Shown here: piece by piece, positions 13,255 to 28,071 of the stretch
Layout of the letters: every line of letters begins with the position of its first letter
Numbering within the stretch: the first letter of the stretch is position 1
NCBI GenBank assembly: GCA_030549495.1
Contig: JAUIRK010000014.1
Span: forward strand, 716,501-780,500
Origin: Nectonema munidae
Taxonomy: Eukaryota; Nematomorpha; Nectonematoida; Nectonematidae
Reading direction: 5' to 3'
DNA: 64,000 nucleotides
Made by a program: the position numbers and the translations under genes
Notes under the pieces: generated by a model
Told to the model about the DNA's origin: nothing
Seen by the model: only the letters and a program-made list of their open reading frames with translations
Databases searched by the model: none

Positions 13255-13475
13255 TATAATTTTTAGTTACCAGTTAATTAATTAATTAGTTTGCTAGCCA
13301 GTTAATTAGGCAGTTTGTAAGTTATTCACTGTGTTTGTTTGTTAAAATGTGGTATAGTTAGTTAGTGTTTTCAAAACAAATAAACGTTACATAGTATAAA
13401 TAATTTTCTTTTTTGAGCTTGTTAGTTAATTGGCTGGTTATTTGGTCAGTTAGTTAGTCAGTCGTGAATTAGTGT
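13255..13475. repeat. Degenerate TTAG/GTTA-rich tract
   Basis: Interrupted runs of ttag, gtta and ttaat units over about 220 bp. It ends directly at the next TTAA MITE. Confidence 0.6.
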
Positions 13476-13477
13476 TA

Positions 13478-13590
13478 TTAACTCATTTTGTACTAATGTT
13501 CCCAAAGGAACGCACACGACTTCAGTAATCTCTATTTTCTATTTAAAACAAGAGTTCCTTTGAGAACCTTGGTACTATAAATGAGTTTAC
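13478..13590. mobile_element. TTAA-type (piggyBac-like) MITE 3
   Basis: Left end TTAACTCATTTTGTACTAAT with an inner aaaggaac. The right end, read as complement, gives GTAAACTCATTTATAGTACC with an inner gttcc. Same end wording and size class as MITE 2, with more decay. The right TTAA has become TTAC. Confidence 0.7.
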
Positions 13591-14113
13591 AAATAATTTT
13601 TTATTTCTTTTAAAATTAGACTTTTTCAATAATACACTACACGTTAATTAATTAACTATACCTAACAAACAAACTAATTTACACTATTCTATATAAATAC
13701 TTTGTAAAAAAAATAAAACAAATTTTATATAAAATATTTGAAATAATTTATACTAGGATACAAAAACATATTGTCAAATACAAGTGCAACAATAAATAGA
13801 TATACGTTTTTTATCTTGTTGATAATAAACCATTAATTTCAATTTAATAAATTTTTAATTAAGAATCAATAAATTTCGTAGTTTTCAATAGAGTTATATT
13901 ATTATGCTTTTGCAAAGAGTAGAGAAATCATTCCTTAAATAATTTGATTGATGTAGATATCGCAATTAATCTTGAGAAAAGAATCAAAGCACTAAAAAGT
14001 AGTAGAGATTTGGAAGTATTTTGAAATGATCACACTCTAAAAATAAGATTGAATGTGTTTTAGTTGATTTATTCTTTTTAATGAGAGTTTTTTCTTGGCT
14101 TATTCGGTGTTAT

Positions 14114-14246
14114 TTAACCCTTTGATGCACAATTCCTTTCCTTAAGCCATGAAGAAAAATTTCTGATTTTAGTTTTACTCAAATTTTAATCTTTCAAAAA
14201 GAAAAGAAGGAATAAAATTTTAAAAAATAATGCCTCAAAGTGTTAA
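14114..14246. mobile_element. TTAA-type (piggyBac-like) MITE 4
   Basis: 133 bp bounded by TTAA (14114-14117 and 14243-14246). Left inner end CCCTTTGATGCACAA; right inner end complements CACTTTGAGGCATTA. Non-coding. Confidence 0.7.
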
Positions 14247-15059
14247 GACACTTTTAGTTTGAAATTGAAGGGATTTAAGGCAAAAAGAATAAATCACGAC
14301 AAGCTAGCTTGTCTGCCGCCCAGACTGTCCTTACTTCTGTGGCCACTTTCGCTTAATCGTTCAACCACATCAATCATCATTGGCTTAAAAAATTAAATTC
14401 GTTTTTTAAAATGTTAGTTTCTAGTTAGTTTCATTTTTGAAAACTAATTTATAATAATTTACGCAATAGTTAAACACTAGCTTAAATATATTACATTGAA
14501 TTTTTTTAATTAAAAAATTATATAATTCCAAATTTCTTCTAATTTGGCGCTAAAAAACATAAGTTGGAAAGCTGTTCAATGTAGATTTTTTGAATTAAAC
14601 TTTTTCAAAAAGTGTACATAGCTCAAGCACACATTTTGTCATAAAAAAAATAGCCATAAACTTTTCAACTGGAAATACCATCAATGGTATTGATGATACG
14701 AATATGTGATTTAATTAATACATAATATACAAAGTGAGTGCACTGAGAAAACACAAAATTTCTCCCTGTTCTTTATCTTGAGTATTAACAGTTTTCCCCT
14801 AAGCAACCTTATGATCTGAAACACCAGTTTTAACAAGCAAAATCATTGGCTTTGTAAGCCCAAATTTTAAACTTTTTGGTAAAGAAACTCTCTCATAGTC
14901 GTTACGCTTTTAATTTTGGAACGTAACATGTGATTTTAAGGAGAGAGTCTGTCTCTCCTTAAAATGCTAGTCAAATAGTTTATATAAATTTGGCACTTAT
15001 TCGACACTAATTTAAATTACTAGTGTAAAAAATAAATCAGTATATCATTGATGGTAGGT
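14247..15059. other. AT-rich spacer with one perfect hairpin
   Basis: No gene seen. A perfect 13-bp inverted repeat, ttttaaggagaga (14934-14946) and its complement (14952-14964), closes a 5-base loop. It may be a palindrome left by a transposon; no function can be assigned. Confidence 0.5.
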
Positions 15060-15068
15060 ATATTTCCA

Positions 15069-17803
<2,735 letters not shown>

Positions 17804-17990
17804 ATATTTCCATTATAATATATCTTTAAAAATTAAGCCGTAAGATATATTTTACTCATTTGTTCGTTATACGTTTTATTTGTTAATGGGAGAATTGCCA
17901 AGCCAACTTAAAAGGTTTCTGCTTTCGAACTGGTGATGTGTACATAACGTTCGATTTTTTACTCACTTTAGTTAAGAAGATACCGAGTGC

Positions 17991-20900
17991 ATGCATTTAT
18001 CTTTCTCTCGAAAATATCATGTGAATAAAAGTACGGTTCGATTCAAAGGACTCTATATCGGTAATCTACAGTGTCTACCAGTGATCAATGTAGAAAATGA
18101 AATTATCCAAAAGGTTACTCAGGTATTTCTTTTATTTTTTATACACATCGCATAAAATAGATTTAAATTTTTGTTTACAAATGACACCCAGTGGCATAGC
18201 CATGGATGTGAAACAAGTAGTGCCCAAAAATTTTCTGAGGGTGCTATATAAAATATTTTAAAACTTTCTCAGAAGTGCTCAATACAACATCTGGCTACAC
18301 CTTTAGTATATTTAGGTTTAGCGAAATGTTCGCGAATCAATTTAGTTTTTCATATTTTAATAAATTTAAATATTTAAACAACTCTTAAGATTAATACACG
18401 TAAATCCTTATTTTTATCTCGTTTTATATCTAAAGGGCTTAGTTTTTATTATGGGTAGTTATTAAAATTAGTTAGTTATGTTATATTAGTTAGTTTTAAC
18501 TAGTTATTAGTTTGTAGGTTATTCATCACTGGCAGATTTAAAGGGGGAGGAACTGGCGTACGCCCTTCCTAAAATTGCATTGCCAAGTGCTTGAAAAATT
18601 TTCTTGATCTAATTCTTTTCGTAGAACTCAAATATTATGATGATTTCTGCAACTCGTTTTTTTGATTCAATCTTAAGTGAGAAGCCTTAAAAAGTTTTTT
18701 GTGTTTCAATCGTAGTTAAGTGTGACACTTATTAATTTTATATTATCTCATTTTTTTTGTAAATTTATTATTTAAACACATCAAGTTTTACCACATCAAT
18801 TCACTTCGCAGTTCAATGAATGAGGATCGTTTTAATGCTCTCATTCTTCTTTTTGTTTTAAAAATTTTGATAAAACTTAAATTTATATGCTTCAAATGTG
18901 AGTTCTAGTTTAGTAAAATCCCCCCCCCCCCCCCCCCCCATCTAATGCCAATTTCTAGATCCGCCCCTGTTCATTCACTAAAACGACGTTTAACAAGAAA
19001 TTATTTTATAGAACCATACTTGATCAATTATTATCTATATCCATATTGGTTTATGAAATGTCGTTTTACCTTTTTGCAAGTCAATTTTAAAATATTCAAA
19101 GATAAATTTAGAAGGATTTTATTCAAGTTGATTTTACTAAAAAAAACTTCAAAATTAAAAATTTTTTATCAAAGCTTTAAAAAACAAGATATTCTATGAT
19201 AATAAAATGTCTAAAATCAAAAATCTTGATTAAAATAAAGGATTCAAGAGGATTTAACTCAAACAAAGTAGCTTCAATGGATTCAAATGGAATGATCTTA
19301 TAAGTTATACCCTAAATATATGTAAACTATTAACATAGATTATTTTAATGAAGTTTAATTTGATCATTTCTTCGTAAAAGTAACTTTTAATTCTAAAGTC
19401 TTACAGCCTCTTTTGAGACTAAAACAAATAATTAAATTGCGTTTCAAATATATTTCTCTTTCAGTGATGATAGAAAGAGAAAAATCATTTATTATAATCA
19501 GTTTCAGATATGATAAATAGATGACAGCATTTATATTTTTATCATTGCTATATGGTTTTAGGGCAAATGAAGGTGTAAAACTTCTATCCAAAGTAAGTTC
19601 AGGGGCAAGCACCATGCCCTTAATATCTTAACCTTTTCATATTTGTATTCTTTAAAGTTGGGGCAATGTTTGGGCAGACTACAGTCTGTTTCGATAAAAT
19701 TTTAATTATTTTTAATTTTAATTTTAAAAATTCCCTATCTTTAAATTCTAATTAATTGTAATGAATTTGGACGAATGAGCAAACAGCAAATGATTACTAA
19801 TAGACATATTTAATTTAATTTTTTATTTCAGGTTTTGTGGAAGAATTATGAAAGCAAAAAAGTTTTTAAGCATATCTTAGTCAAAATATTTTTAACAGGA
19901 ATCTATATCAAGATATCAAAGAGTAAAAATGCTTTGTACACAAATGACAAGATACTCTTTTGTTTCATACCTTCCAAATACCCCAGAATGATGATTTGGG
20001 TCTATAAGCACTTTTCAAAGAAAAGGGTAATATTCATTTACAAGAGATATTTTTTTTTGAATTTGAAATGTCACATGACGAAATATAATTATACCCCACA
20101 TTACAAGTGTGTCATATTTTAAGGACTAAAATTACTTGTAAAGCATATATTATTTTAATCAATTTTAGCGAGTAAAAAAATGAGAAAAATATATTTTATA
20201 AGAACTGGAAAAATTATTAATAAAACCTAAAATTCTATGGCAAATTCTTTAACTTGTTCTTAAAGATTCCTTCAAAATCGTAAAAGAGTGTAAATTTTTT
20301 GAGTTTCATTTTTTGTTTTACAAATTTGCTTCCATTAATTCTTATCTATCATACTGATTTTTCAAGTACAATATTTGTAGATTAATAAGAATTTGGATTT
20401 GACAAGTAAGATAAAATGGCAAACAGGAACAATATGAGACAGCATAGTTAATCCTATTATATCTGAGGATCTTCTTCATTACCCATTTTTTGATGGGGAA
20501 CTTTTCAAGTTTTTTGAAAACTACAATTAAGATATTTTCAAAATAAAAACTCCAAATGTAGAAGGCTTCTATTCTTTAAATATAAAATAAGTTTTTGGTC
20601 TTAAATAAATAATCTTATTGCTTGATAACTGTTTTTTCGCTATGTTTGATAGAAAAAAATTGTTTAGATCAAAACATATTTTAACTTCATTTAGATTATT
20701 ATTTTTTTTATAGAAATGGAGTTTTTCCACATTTTTTACTCTATTATTCATAGTAACAGCTTTTGATTTACAAAATGCACGAAAATAGTTTGTCTTTGTG
20801 ACTTATTGTCAAAAATCGCAAATGACCCAATATGAGTTTAATATGTTGCGCAAAATGATCCATTGAGTGATCTCTTCTTGTTCTCCATGTGAGGAACTTT

Positions 20901-22684
20901 ATTTTGAAAACAACTGAGCATTAAGAATTACAAACAAGGTAATTTGACTTGGTAAAATTGGTGCAATTATCCGCGGTTATAATGGGATTAAGAGCTTACA
21001 GTCCAAGTATAATGTCGGATAATAATGGTGGTGTATTCATTCGACAAAAATTTTTTTATTATAAATTTTAAAAATTATAAAAAAAGTTGGCCTCTTGTAA
21101 AATTTTGAGGATGTGTGTGCCTTTGATATTGTTATGGGGTTACTTCGTATAATAAAATTATTTTGGATTAAAACTTCTGGCTACACTCCTGAAATAAATT
21201 TAAGAAAAAAAACCGATTTTTGTTTAACCCGTTATCGACCAGAATAATCAGACAATATCTAATGTAAAGCAGAAGAGTTGTATTAAAAAGTATTAATAAA
21301 CGCAGACAATTTTATTTTTCTAAAGTCGACATATGTGGACTATGGTCGATAACCGGTTAAGTTAACAAGTGTTTAACGGCTATTAAACGTTTTGTGGTAG
21401 TCATAAAAATATTTTACATATAAAAAGTAACTAATGGTGTAGAAGTAAAATGATGAAAAATTAACCTTGTCAATATGTTTTTTTATAAAAATATACAATG
21501 AGTATTTTAAGTTCCAAATAAAACAAATTAATGAGAACGATAACTGTTAAACCATATAAAATTTTCAACCAAATTTATTTGAACCGATTCCATAAATTCA
21601 GTACTACCTCTTTAGCACTTTCTATTTTTTAACTCCGTGACATGTATCACTTATATTTTTATATGAAATATTTTGACCGTACCAAAATGCAAGCAAAATT
21701 CCACCTCGTATACAAGTAATTAATTAATCGTATTGCTTTGAATATAAGTTTAATTTCTCTCAATATAAGGTTTAGTCTTGAATACTAAATCACTTCTATG
21801 ATGAAGTAGTGCCACTAAAACTCTTCTGCTGAAACGTCTCTTCCATGTGATTGAGTATCTAATGTTTGTCCTGTGGCCCAGATTGTGAGATTAGCACTAT
21901 TCTAAAGTTTAAACCTAAAGTTTGTTAATTTGATCTCGTATATTAAGCTTTGTGTACACTTTCCTCACTGATAATAATCAAATTTCCAAATTATCTTTTG
22001 TAGCTGGAAAATAGATGCCATGCCATTGTCTTTGATACGGAGTTGAAAGCAATTAGATGCAAAAACAAAATTAACGAAAGTCTACGCTTCGCACTCAAAG
22101 AGTATGTGATTGAAAAGCGCCTTTTACAAAACTATTTTTACAAATCGGAAAATTTTGAATTTGTTTCAGCGATTCCAAAAAGAAAAATTCTCTTACTTAA
22201 TGGCAAAAAGTTGTACAAGTTTAGAAAAGACACAAATCAATTTTTAAGTGTCATTGACGAAGACAATACACATCCTCATGCAACAGATAAACAAAATAAC
22301 TTTCAAGAAATGCCGATAAACAATAAGAATGAAGAAATAAATTCTCGAATATCCCAAAATGCTGTTAGTTCAGTACCAAAAGAAGCTTTCGAAAAAAAAA
22401 CTCCAAAGCTTTCACTAATCGAAGAAAATGAGTGCAGAGTTTCAATTAGAAAGGAAGGGAACCTAAGGACAAATACTCGTCAGGAAAATCGCCAACGCAA
22501 AAATGACCACAATTGCAATACTTTAGTCACAACAGAGCGAAAATACATCATACCCGAGGAATTGAACAAGTCTTCCGAAGGCCTGGATAAAGAGAGCATA
22601 CTTTCAGATGAATCAGGCTTTATTGAAGAAATTAGTGATGTCTTCTTTCAAAAATTACTTTTCTGTGAATACACCAGAATGTAA
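17991..22684 (+). CDS. FAM43-like protein with PTB/PID domain (three exons)
   Basis: Spliced CDS: 17991-18122, 19832-20026, 22004-22684; 335 aa, every junction phase 0. Intron ends are CAG|GTATTT to TTATTTCAG and AAGG|GTAATA to TTTTGTAG. Exon 1 encodes MHLSFSRKYHVNKS, then YIGNLQCLPV, the first strand of a PTB fold (family: YLGN). Exon 2 encodes IYIKISKSKNALY and PRMMIWVYKHFSKK, matching the family's KVFAWVYRH. Exon 3 continues NRCHAIVFD (family: LRCHAVL), then PKRKILLLNGKKLYKFR and an acidic, low-complexity tail. FAM43 proteins are poorly characterised; a PTB fold implies binding of NPxY-like peptides or lipids at membranes. The vertebrate N-terminal extension of about 60 aa is absent, and an in-frame TAA upstream supports Met 17991. 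Identification rests on motif order across three exons; a search would settle the orthology. Confidence 0.82.
18189..18302. mobile_element. Short hAT-like MITE in FAM43 intron 1
   Basis: CAGTGGCATAGCCA at the left and ctggctacac at the right resemble the CAGTGGCGTAGCCA ends of many invertebrate hAT MITEs. The interior has paired gtgctc/gggtgc wording. No clear TSD, so the call is tentative. Confidence 0.4.
18527..18969. mobile_element. hAT-like MITE with 20-C tract in FAM43 intron 1
   Basis: The right end, read as complement, begins CAGGGGCGGATCTAGAAATT and continues into a run of 20 G (C run 18920-18939). The left end CACTGGCAGATTTAAAGGGG is a decayed version. Flanks ttattcat and ttcattca are only approximately alike, so the TSD is uncertain. 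About 443 bp, non-coding. Confidence 0.55.
21224..21360. mobile_element. TTAA-type (piggyBac-like) MITE 5 in FAM43 intron 2
   Basis: 137 bp with TTAACCCGTTATCGACCA at the left and the complement of TTAACCGGTTATCGACCA at the right, both including TTAA. The interior has acgcagac wording shared with MITE 1, which suggests a common family. Confidence 0.85.
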
Positions 22685-22872
22685 AAAAATGCATAGACAC
22701 TTATATTCTTAAAGAAGAATATCAATTTTTTCACTGTTTTATCTTTCACAGCATGATTTAATATTATGTTTAAAATATATAATACAATATTTTTTTGTTA
22801 CAAACATTACCTAAATCATTTGAAGAAACCTTTTTGGTTTTTAATTTTTAAAGTCGATACATATTAAATTCC

Positions 22873-22878
22873 AATAAA
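22873..22878 (+). terminator. Candidate poly(A) signal of the FAM43-like gene
   Basis: AATAAA about 190 nt after the stop codon, in the gene's orientation. Position is reasonable; use is inferred. Confidence 0.45.
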
Positions 22879-22913
22879 TTATATCGAAGAAAAATTTTAA
22901 ATATAATAAAACT

Positions 22914-23270
22914 TTTACCCCTTTCATCTAAGATTTTAATGCCTCCCCAACTAAAATATTTTTTGAACAAAATTGGAAGAATTGTATTTTCCCAAATAAG
23001 TCATATTTCCTAAAATTGCTAGCTAAATGTTTAAGTACTATTTTTAGGGTGGTTAAATGACCATTCTATGCCAAAAACTGTCACTGAAAATCAAATGTCA
23101 ATATTTTTGGACCAAATTTTGATATATACTTATTGTCTACATAAACTCTTGAAATAAAACATAACTAAATCGTAGATTTCGTTTCATGATAAAATTGTCC
23201 ACAAAAATATTTATTCAAATTAAAAAATAAAATATATTTTAATACTAAATCGACCATGCATTGTCGGACT
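22914..23270 (+). mobile_element. TTAA-ended ~148-bp-core repeat, copy 3 (truncated)
   Basis: Begins tttacccctttcatc, a decayed match to the TTAACCCTATTAGTCC terminus of copy 2. It continues with the same head (ttaaatgaccattctatgcc and aaaactgtcac) and ends in about one array unit (tactaaatcgaccatgcat). The three-way match is visible by eye, but the copy is old. Confidence 0.6.
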
Positions 23271-23326
23271 CAAATTTCGCAATTGGGGCGTGGAAACACA
23301 TTGCATCTAACGTAATGACTATAGAG

Positions 23327-23846
23327 CACTCGTTCCTAGCAAGTGTGCCGCGGCGCGAAATTCGTTGAAAGTGCTGCCAAATATATTATTATTATTATTA
23401 TTACATTACACCCATTACTCTTTATTAGTATAAATTATTTTTTTGCTTTAAAAATTTCCAACTTAACTTCTTTTTTTATAAAATTTTTAACCTTATTTTA
23501 GTAAGCATTATATTTTATAATACAAAATAAAAAAATTTCGCAAAGTTGTTTATTTTACAAATCATGAGCGACCTCATTTAGGGTAAATAGTTTTTATTTT
23601 ATCAAAATTTTGGCAATAAAACTAAAGTCTAGGAAATTAGAGTTAAGCTAACTATGCGATACATTTGAATTTTTTGTTAACTCAACTTAAACATTTGTAT
23701 GGTCAATGCTTCTTTTGTTTTATTTTCAAATTATTATTAAATTATAGTGTATTTTGTATATTACTTTTTGCTGAAATATTAGATTTCATCATAGTTTGCA
23801 AAGTTCAACAAATATGTCACAATTTAAAAAAGGTTTGGAACCACTG
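23327..23846. mobile_element. hAT-type MITE, 520 bp
   Basis: The right end complements CAGTGGTTCCAAACC, a standard hAT terminus; the left end is CACTCGTTCCTAGC. Flanking octamers ctatagag (23319-23326) and ctctagag (23847-23854) match at 7 of 8 bases. The left part is unusually GC-rich (gccgcggcgcg) and is followed by a (TTA)n run. Non-coding. Confidence 0.75.
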
Positions 23847-23854
23847 CTCTAGAG

Positions 23855-25193
23855 ATTATATTGGGATATTATTTAAGAATATTATCAAAGTTTTCAAAAA
23901 TAAGGAAAAAATTGGATAAATAATATTTTCATTTGATTCAATTAATGAACTTGATTAGTTATAATAAAAACCAGATTATAAATTTATCAAAAATAATCTT
24001 TATTTTAAAGATGACTTCAAATGCAATTATAGAAATTATCTTAAGGTCCACATTTGGCACGCGGGTCGTAAGTTTGACAAACCTTAGTCTCGATGTTCAT
24101 AAGGAAAATTTATGACTCTATGATTTCTGAGAGATAAAATAGCAAAATAAATATATTATTATCCGCCTAGACTATAAAATTACTATGATAATCTGAAAGT
24201 ATATAATAAATGTTCAAAAGATATCAACCTTGACAAAGCTGTTACAAAATACAAGGAAATCCTTCCTTTCCCAGTATTTTTCCAGATTGAATTCACATTG
24301 ATGTCAAATAATACATTCATAGAATATAATTCTTCAACTTCATTTCCTTGGAAGCGATTATTCATTGGCTCGCGCTTTTTAATCCTCCATGGAATGTTTG
24401 CATATATATTTTTCATTTAAATTAATTTTGAATAAAGTTATTTCTCTCTCTCTCTCTTTTCCAGATTGAATTACGACGTTAGAAGTAAGATACCATGGAA
24501 ATCTCTCCAGATATGCTGCAAGAATCTCCAGCATAAGTAGTGAGATCTAGTGTATTTTCCAAATAATATATGTTGTTTTCGAGATTTCATGCACAATTAA
24601 GGTTCTTCATGAGATATTTATGAGAGCATTACGGAGACTACATACTTTTATTAGAACATCAATTTTTTTTTTCAATATTTTTGGTCCGGGCTTTTTGGAC
24701 GGGGATTTTTGCGCGAAATTTTTGAAGTCAAAATAATAATAAAAGAACAATTGTCTTCATCATCACAATTTTGGATTATTCAAATAACATCTACCCCCTT
24801 TTAAAATCAAATATTTAAAAAAATTGGATGATGTTCAATTCAATTAATTCACTAAATTACGACTTGAACTCCATTAGTGTAATTTTAACCTTATCAACAT
24901 ATGCCACTACATATGTCTTATCATTAGCTAAAAATCAAACAAATCAAAAGATACATTGTGATTGCAAATTAACGAAAATCAATTTGTTTTTAATTGCCAT
25001 TTAAATATCGTCATGGATAAAAGCGAAAGACTGAACATATAAAAACAAATCAAGTAGAAAGAATTATATATAAACATGAAAAAAGCAACAATTTATTGGA
25101 AAATTTTACATTTAAAATATAATTTGAAAATTCTTTTTTCAAATTGAAAAAAGCTTTTGAATAGTGTGCATAAACATGCACGATGCACATACA
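23855..25193. other. AT-rich sequence with a short (CT)n run
   Basis: A (CT)n microsatellite lies at about 24443-24459. A 77-codon - strand frame at 24183-24416 shows no known domain. Nothing else recognised. Confidence 0.45.
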
Positions 25194-25275
25194 CAGGGCC
25201 GTATCAAGAGACCGTGGCGCCCCAGGGCAAAGGTCCTAGATGGAGCCCCTCACCCCTTGCTCTTTCTTTATTATA
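25194..25275 (+). mobile_element. Isolated hAT 5' end (CAGGGCCG family)
   Basis: CAGGGCCGTATCAAG begins an approximately 72-bp GC-rich block that matches, in opposite orientation and with only a handful of differences, the terminal sequence of the hAT ending at 42262. No partner end is seen to the right, so this is a truncated copy or an eroded MITE. Confidence 0.75.
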
Positions 25276-26411
25276 TGTTATTGTATGTCGAATGATCATA
25301 TATTACAATCTATATTGCAATCATCAAACATATTTTTGAATATAAGCTTAGTAATTTTTACTTTTAGAAAATTATTGGAGGTGGGGGAAGGGTGAAGGTT
25401 AAATTTACCATACATTATGTATTAATACATAATACATTAAGGTTAAATATACATTACGTGTAAATGATTATAATCAATAAAAAAATTGAAAAACATTATC
25501 AAATTTTATATTGTTGTGAAATTTGCGAGCATAAATTTTCAAAAGCGATTTCCCATATCTATCACTCCAAATCATCTCGAATATGTATGTTTCTAACATA
25601 TTTTTTCTACATCCTTTCATCTTTTTAACTTTATCTTTTTTTTTTCCCAATAAGATTCTATCGATTGTGTGTCAACCCCCGTGTTCTCATCAACAAAATT
25701 CACAAAATGATTGAGGATGAAAAGAGGTATCAACCAGACCAAAAATCCATATAGCTTTTTCTGGAGCTCTTCCTTTATGAAATTTAACCTTATGTGAAAA
25801 GCATGACTCATCAATTTTACCTGGCCCTCCCAGTTTAATGGGATTTTTAAGCATATGATTTATTTATGCTATTTATGCATATGATTATTTATGATTTATT
25901 TTTTTTAGCGATTGAAGTTGCATTTTTAACAGAAATTTCCAAGCTCCATAAATACATAAAATGTAGCCACTGACTTAATTTTATTTTATTTGGCAAAAAA
26001 AGAATTTTGCCTAATAGACTTTGATGTTGTATTTATTATTACATTTCCATTGATATCCATCTTTTGTTGAAGTTCTTTTATTCCAATTCATTGGTAAAGT
26101 ACAATAATCACAATTCATTTTGTTGAACAAAAGATTTTTTTGCTTCAAAAAGTTTATAATTTGTATATTGTCACTTTCATTAATTATTATTATTTTCAAC
26201 AGAAAGTTTATGTAAAAATTATTATTCATATCAATTTGATGTTTTATTTTAAAGTACTTGTGTATATGAAAAGAACAAAAGAAAAACTTTGTTCGAATTT
26301 TAAAATCAAAATCTATCAGGATCAAAAAAATGCCTTGAAATCGTGTGCTTAATTTTTATTAGATAAGTTGGGAAAAATCCATGTTCAACAAGAAATAAAA
26401 AAACTCGAATT
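25276..26411. other. AT-rich sequence, nothing recognised
   Basis: Frames here, including 26011-26325 on the - strand, are AT-rich and lack motifs. No terminal repeats found. Confidence 0.45.
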
Positions 26412-27170
26412 TTAACCCTATTAGTCCTGGGGGTGCAAAACGACCCCCCTCCCCTTCACTAAAAAATTAATTGTAGAAAATTGGCTGAATCATATCCCTT
26501 CAAATTTTGTGACTTTTCCTAAAATCGCTACCTATATCTTTTGAAACCATTTTCATGGTAGTTGAATGACCCTTTCATGTCCAAAACTGTCAATCAAAAT
26601 CAAAAATTAAAATTTTTCAGCAAAATTTTGATATTATCTGTACTTAACCTTATAACTTAGGATCTATATTATATAATACGCTGAAAATTTATAATTATGT
26701 ACAGTTTGGAACGCATAACACTTTATATATTTAATTTTTTCAATAATCATGGCTACTTTTTAGAAAATGTCAATCAAAATTTTGATTGATCAAAAATATA
26801 TCTAATAAAATATACTTTCAAATTTTACATAAAATATATGTTTTTATACTAAATCGGTCATGCTGTTTTCATTTCTGAACTCATTTTTTACATTTAGGAT
26901 ATGAAAATACCTATATGTGTTAATCAAATTTGCGGTTTACTTCTGAAAATTGTCTCCAAAAACATTCCTTCACATTTTACATAAAAACATATGTGTTATA
27001 CTAAATCGGACATGTTGGTTTCATTTCTGGACTCATTTTTTACGTTTAGGATCTGAAAATACCTATAAGTTTTAATTAAATTTGCGGTTTACTTCTAAAA
27101 ATTGTCTCCAAATACATTCATTCAAATTTTACAATGAAATATATGTTTTTATACCAAATCAACCATGCTT
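26412..27170 (+). mobile_element. TTAA-ended ~148-bp-core repeat, copy 2
   Basis: Starts TTAACCCTATTAGTCCTGGG, followed by an imperfect palindrome around gggtgcaaaacgaccc. The head includes tagttgaatgaccctttcat and ccaaaactgtcaatcaaaat. The array unit tttcatttctggactcattt recurs at about 26870 and 27017 with a 147-bp spacing, and a partial unit follows. This is the best-preserved terminus of the family and is inverted relative to copy 1. Confidence 0.75.
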
Positions 27171-28071
27171 AAAACGTATTATAAAATCTTTTAAAAATTT
27201 GTATGAGAGAAGGAACCAAGTTGAAAACTAATTGAAAAGAGAACATGTGATCATAACAAATAATTAAAAAAATATGTATCTTGACTAAATGGAAGATCTA
27301 CCATGTTCTAATGAACTAGGAAGTCGTTTAATTATATAATATTAGATGCTTCAAAAAAGATTTTGACTGTGAAAAAGAAGTTCCTCTTTTACAAATGAAA
27401 AATATTTAAATTTATAGCTTATCATCTAGGATTACAATTAACATTTAGCTAATATGGGTAGGAAATCTGAAAATTTAGAATATGTCAGATTTATCAAAAA
27501 TGGCACAGATGCCAATATGTGAGAATTTAATCACTATCAAGATATTTTTAATTTAAATTGAATTTGTCAATCTTTTTCCTTTTGCGTCAAAGAAATAATT
27601 TTTTAGATGAAGAACGTGGACAACTATTTGTAATTGAACAATGAACATCACGAATGATTCATCAGAAAAAAACCTTTGAAATGAGATTGGTTGACAAATA
27701 TTCAGGCCTGATAATAAAATAAACGATACTGATAAAAAAAGTCTAAGATCATCCAGAAGATTCTTTAATCAAAATGCTTTGAGAGAGGAAAATAGTAATT
27801 TTATCATTATAAAAAAATTTTCGAACACACATTGAAGAATATAAATTTCTAATCAAAAAAGAGCTACCAAGAAAGGATCATCATGGAATGAATAGCAAAA
27901 TTGCATACTGTAAATTATAATATGACGTAGAGACTACAAGCCGATAACGAATTTGTAGCCAAAAAGATGGAGTTTACCATACACGATAAACTTCATCATC
28001 TCCCTATACTTTCTATTAAACGTAATTCTCTAATTCAAAAAAACAGTGCCTGATCATTCTTTTTGGGATAA
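27171..28071. other. AT-rich sequence, weak coding-like traces only
   Basis: A 40-codon open stretch near 27940-28060 (NEFVAKKMEFTIHDKLHHLP) looks protein-like but matches nothing I know and is flanked by stops. It may be a transposase scrap. Confidence 0.3.

Noticed and set aside
13255-13475. Interstitial telomere repeat (TTAGG)n
   Set aside because: Units are mostly TTAG/GTTA and irregular, not TTAGG in phase.
25194-25840. Complete hAT MITE from CAGGGCCG to the cctggccctcc near 25820
   Set aside because: The supposed right end is not the complement of the left end and no 8-bp duplication fits.
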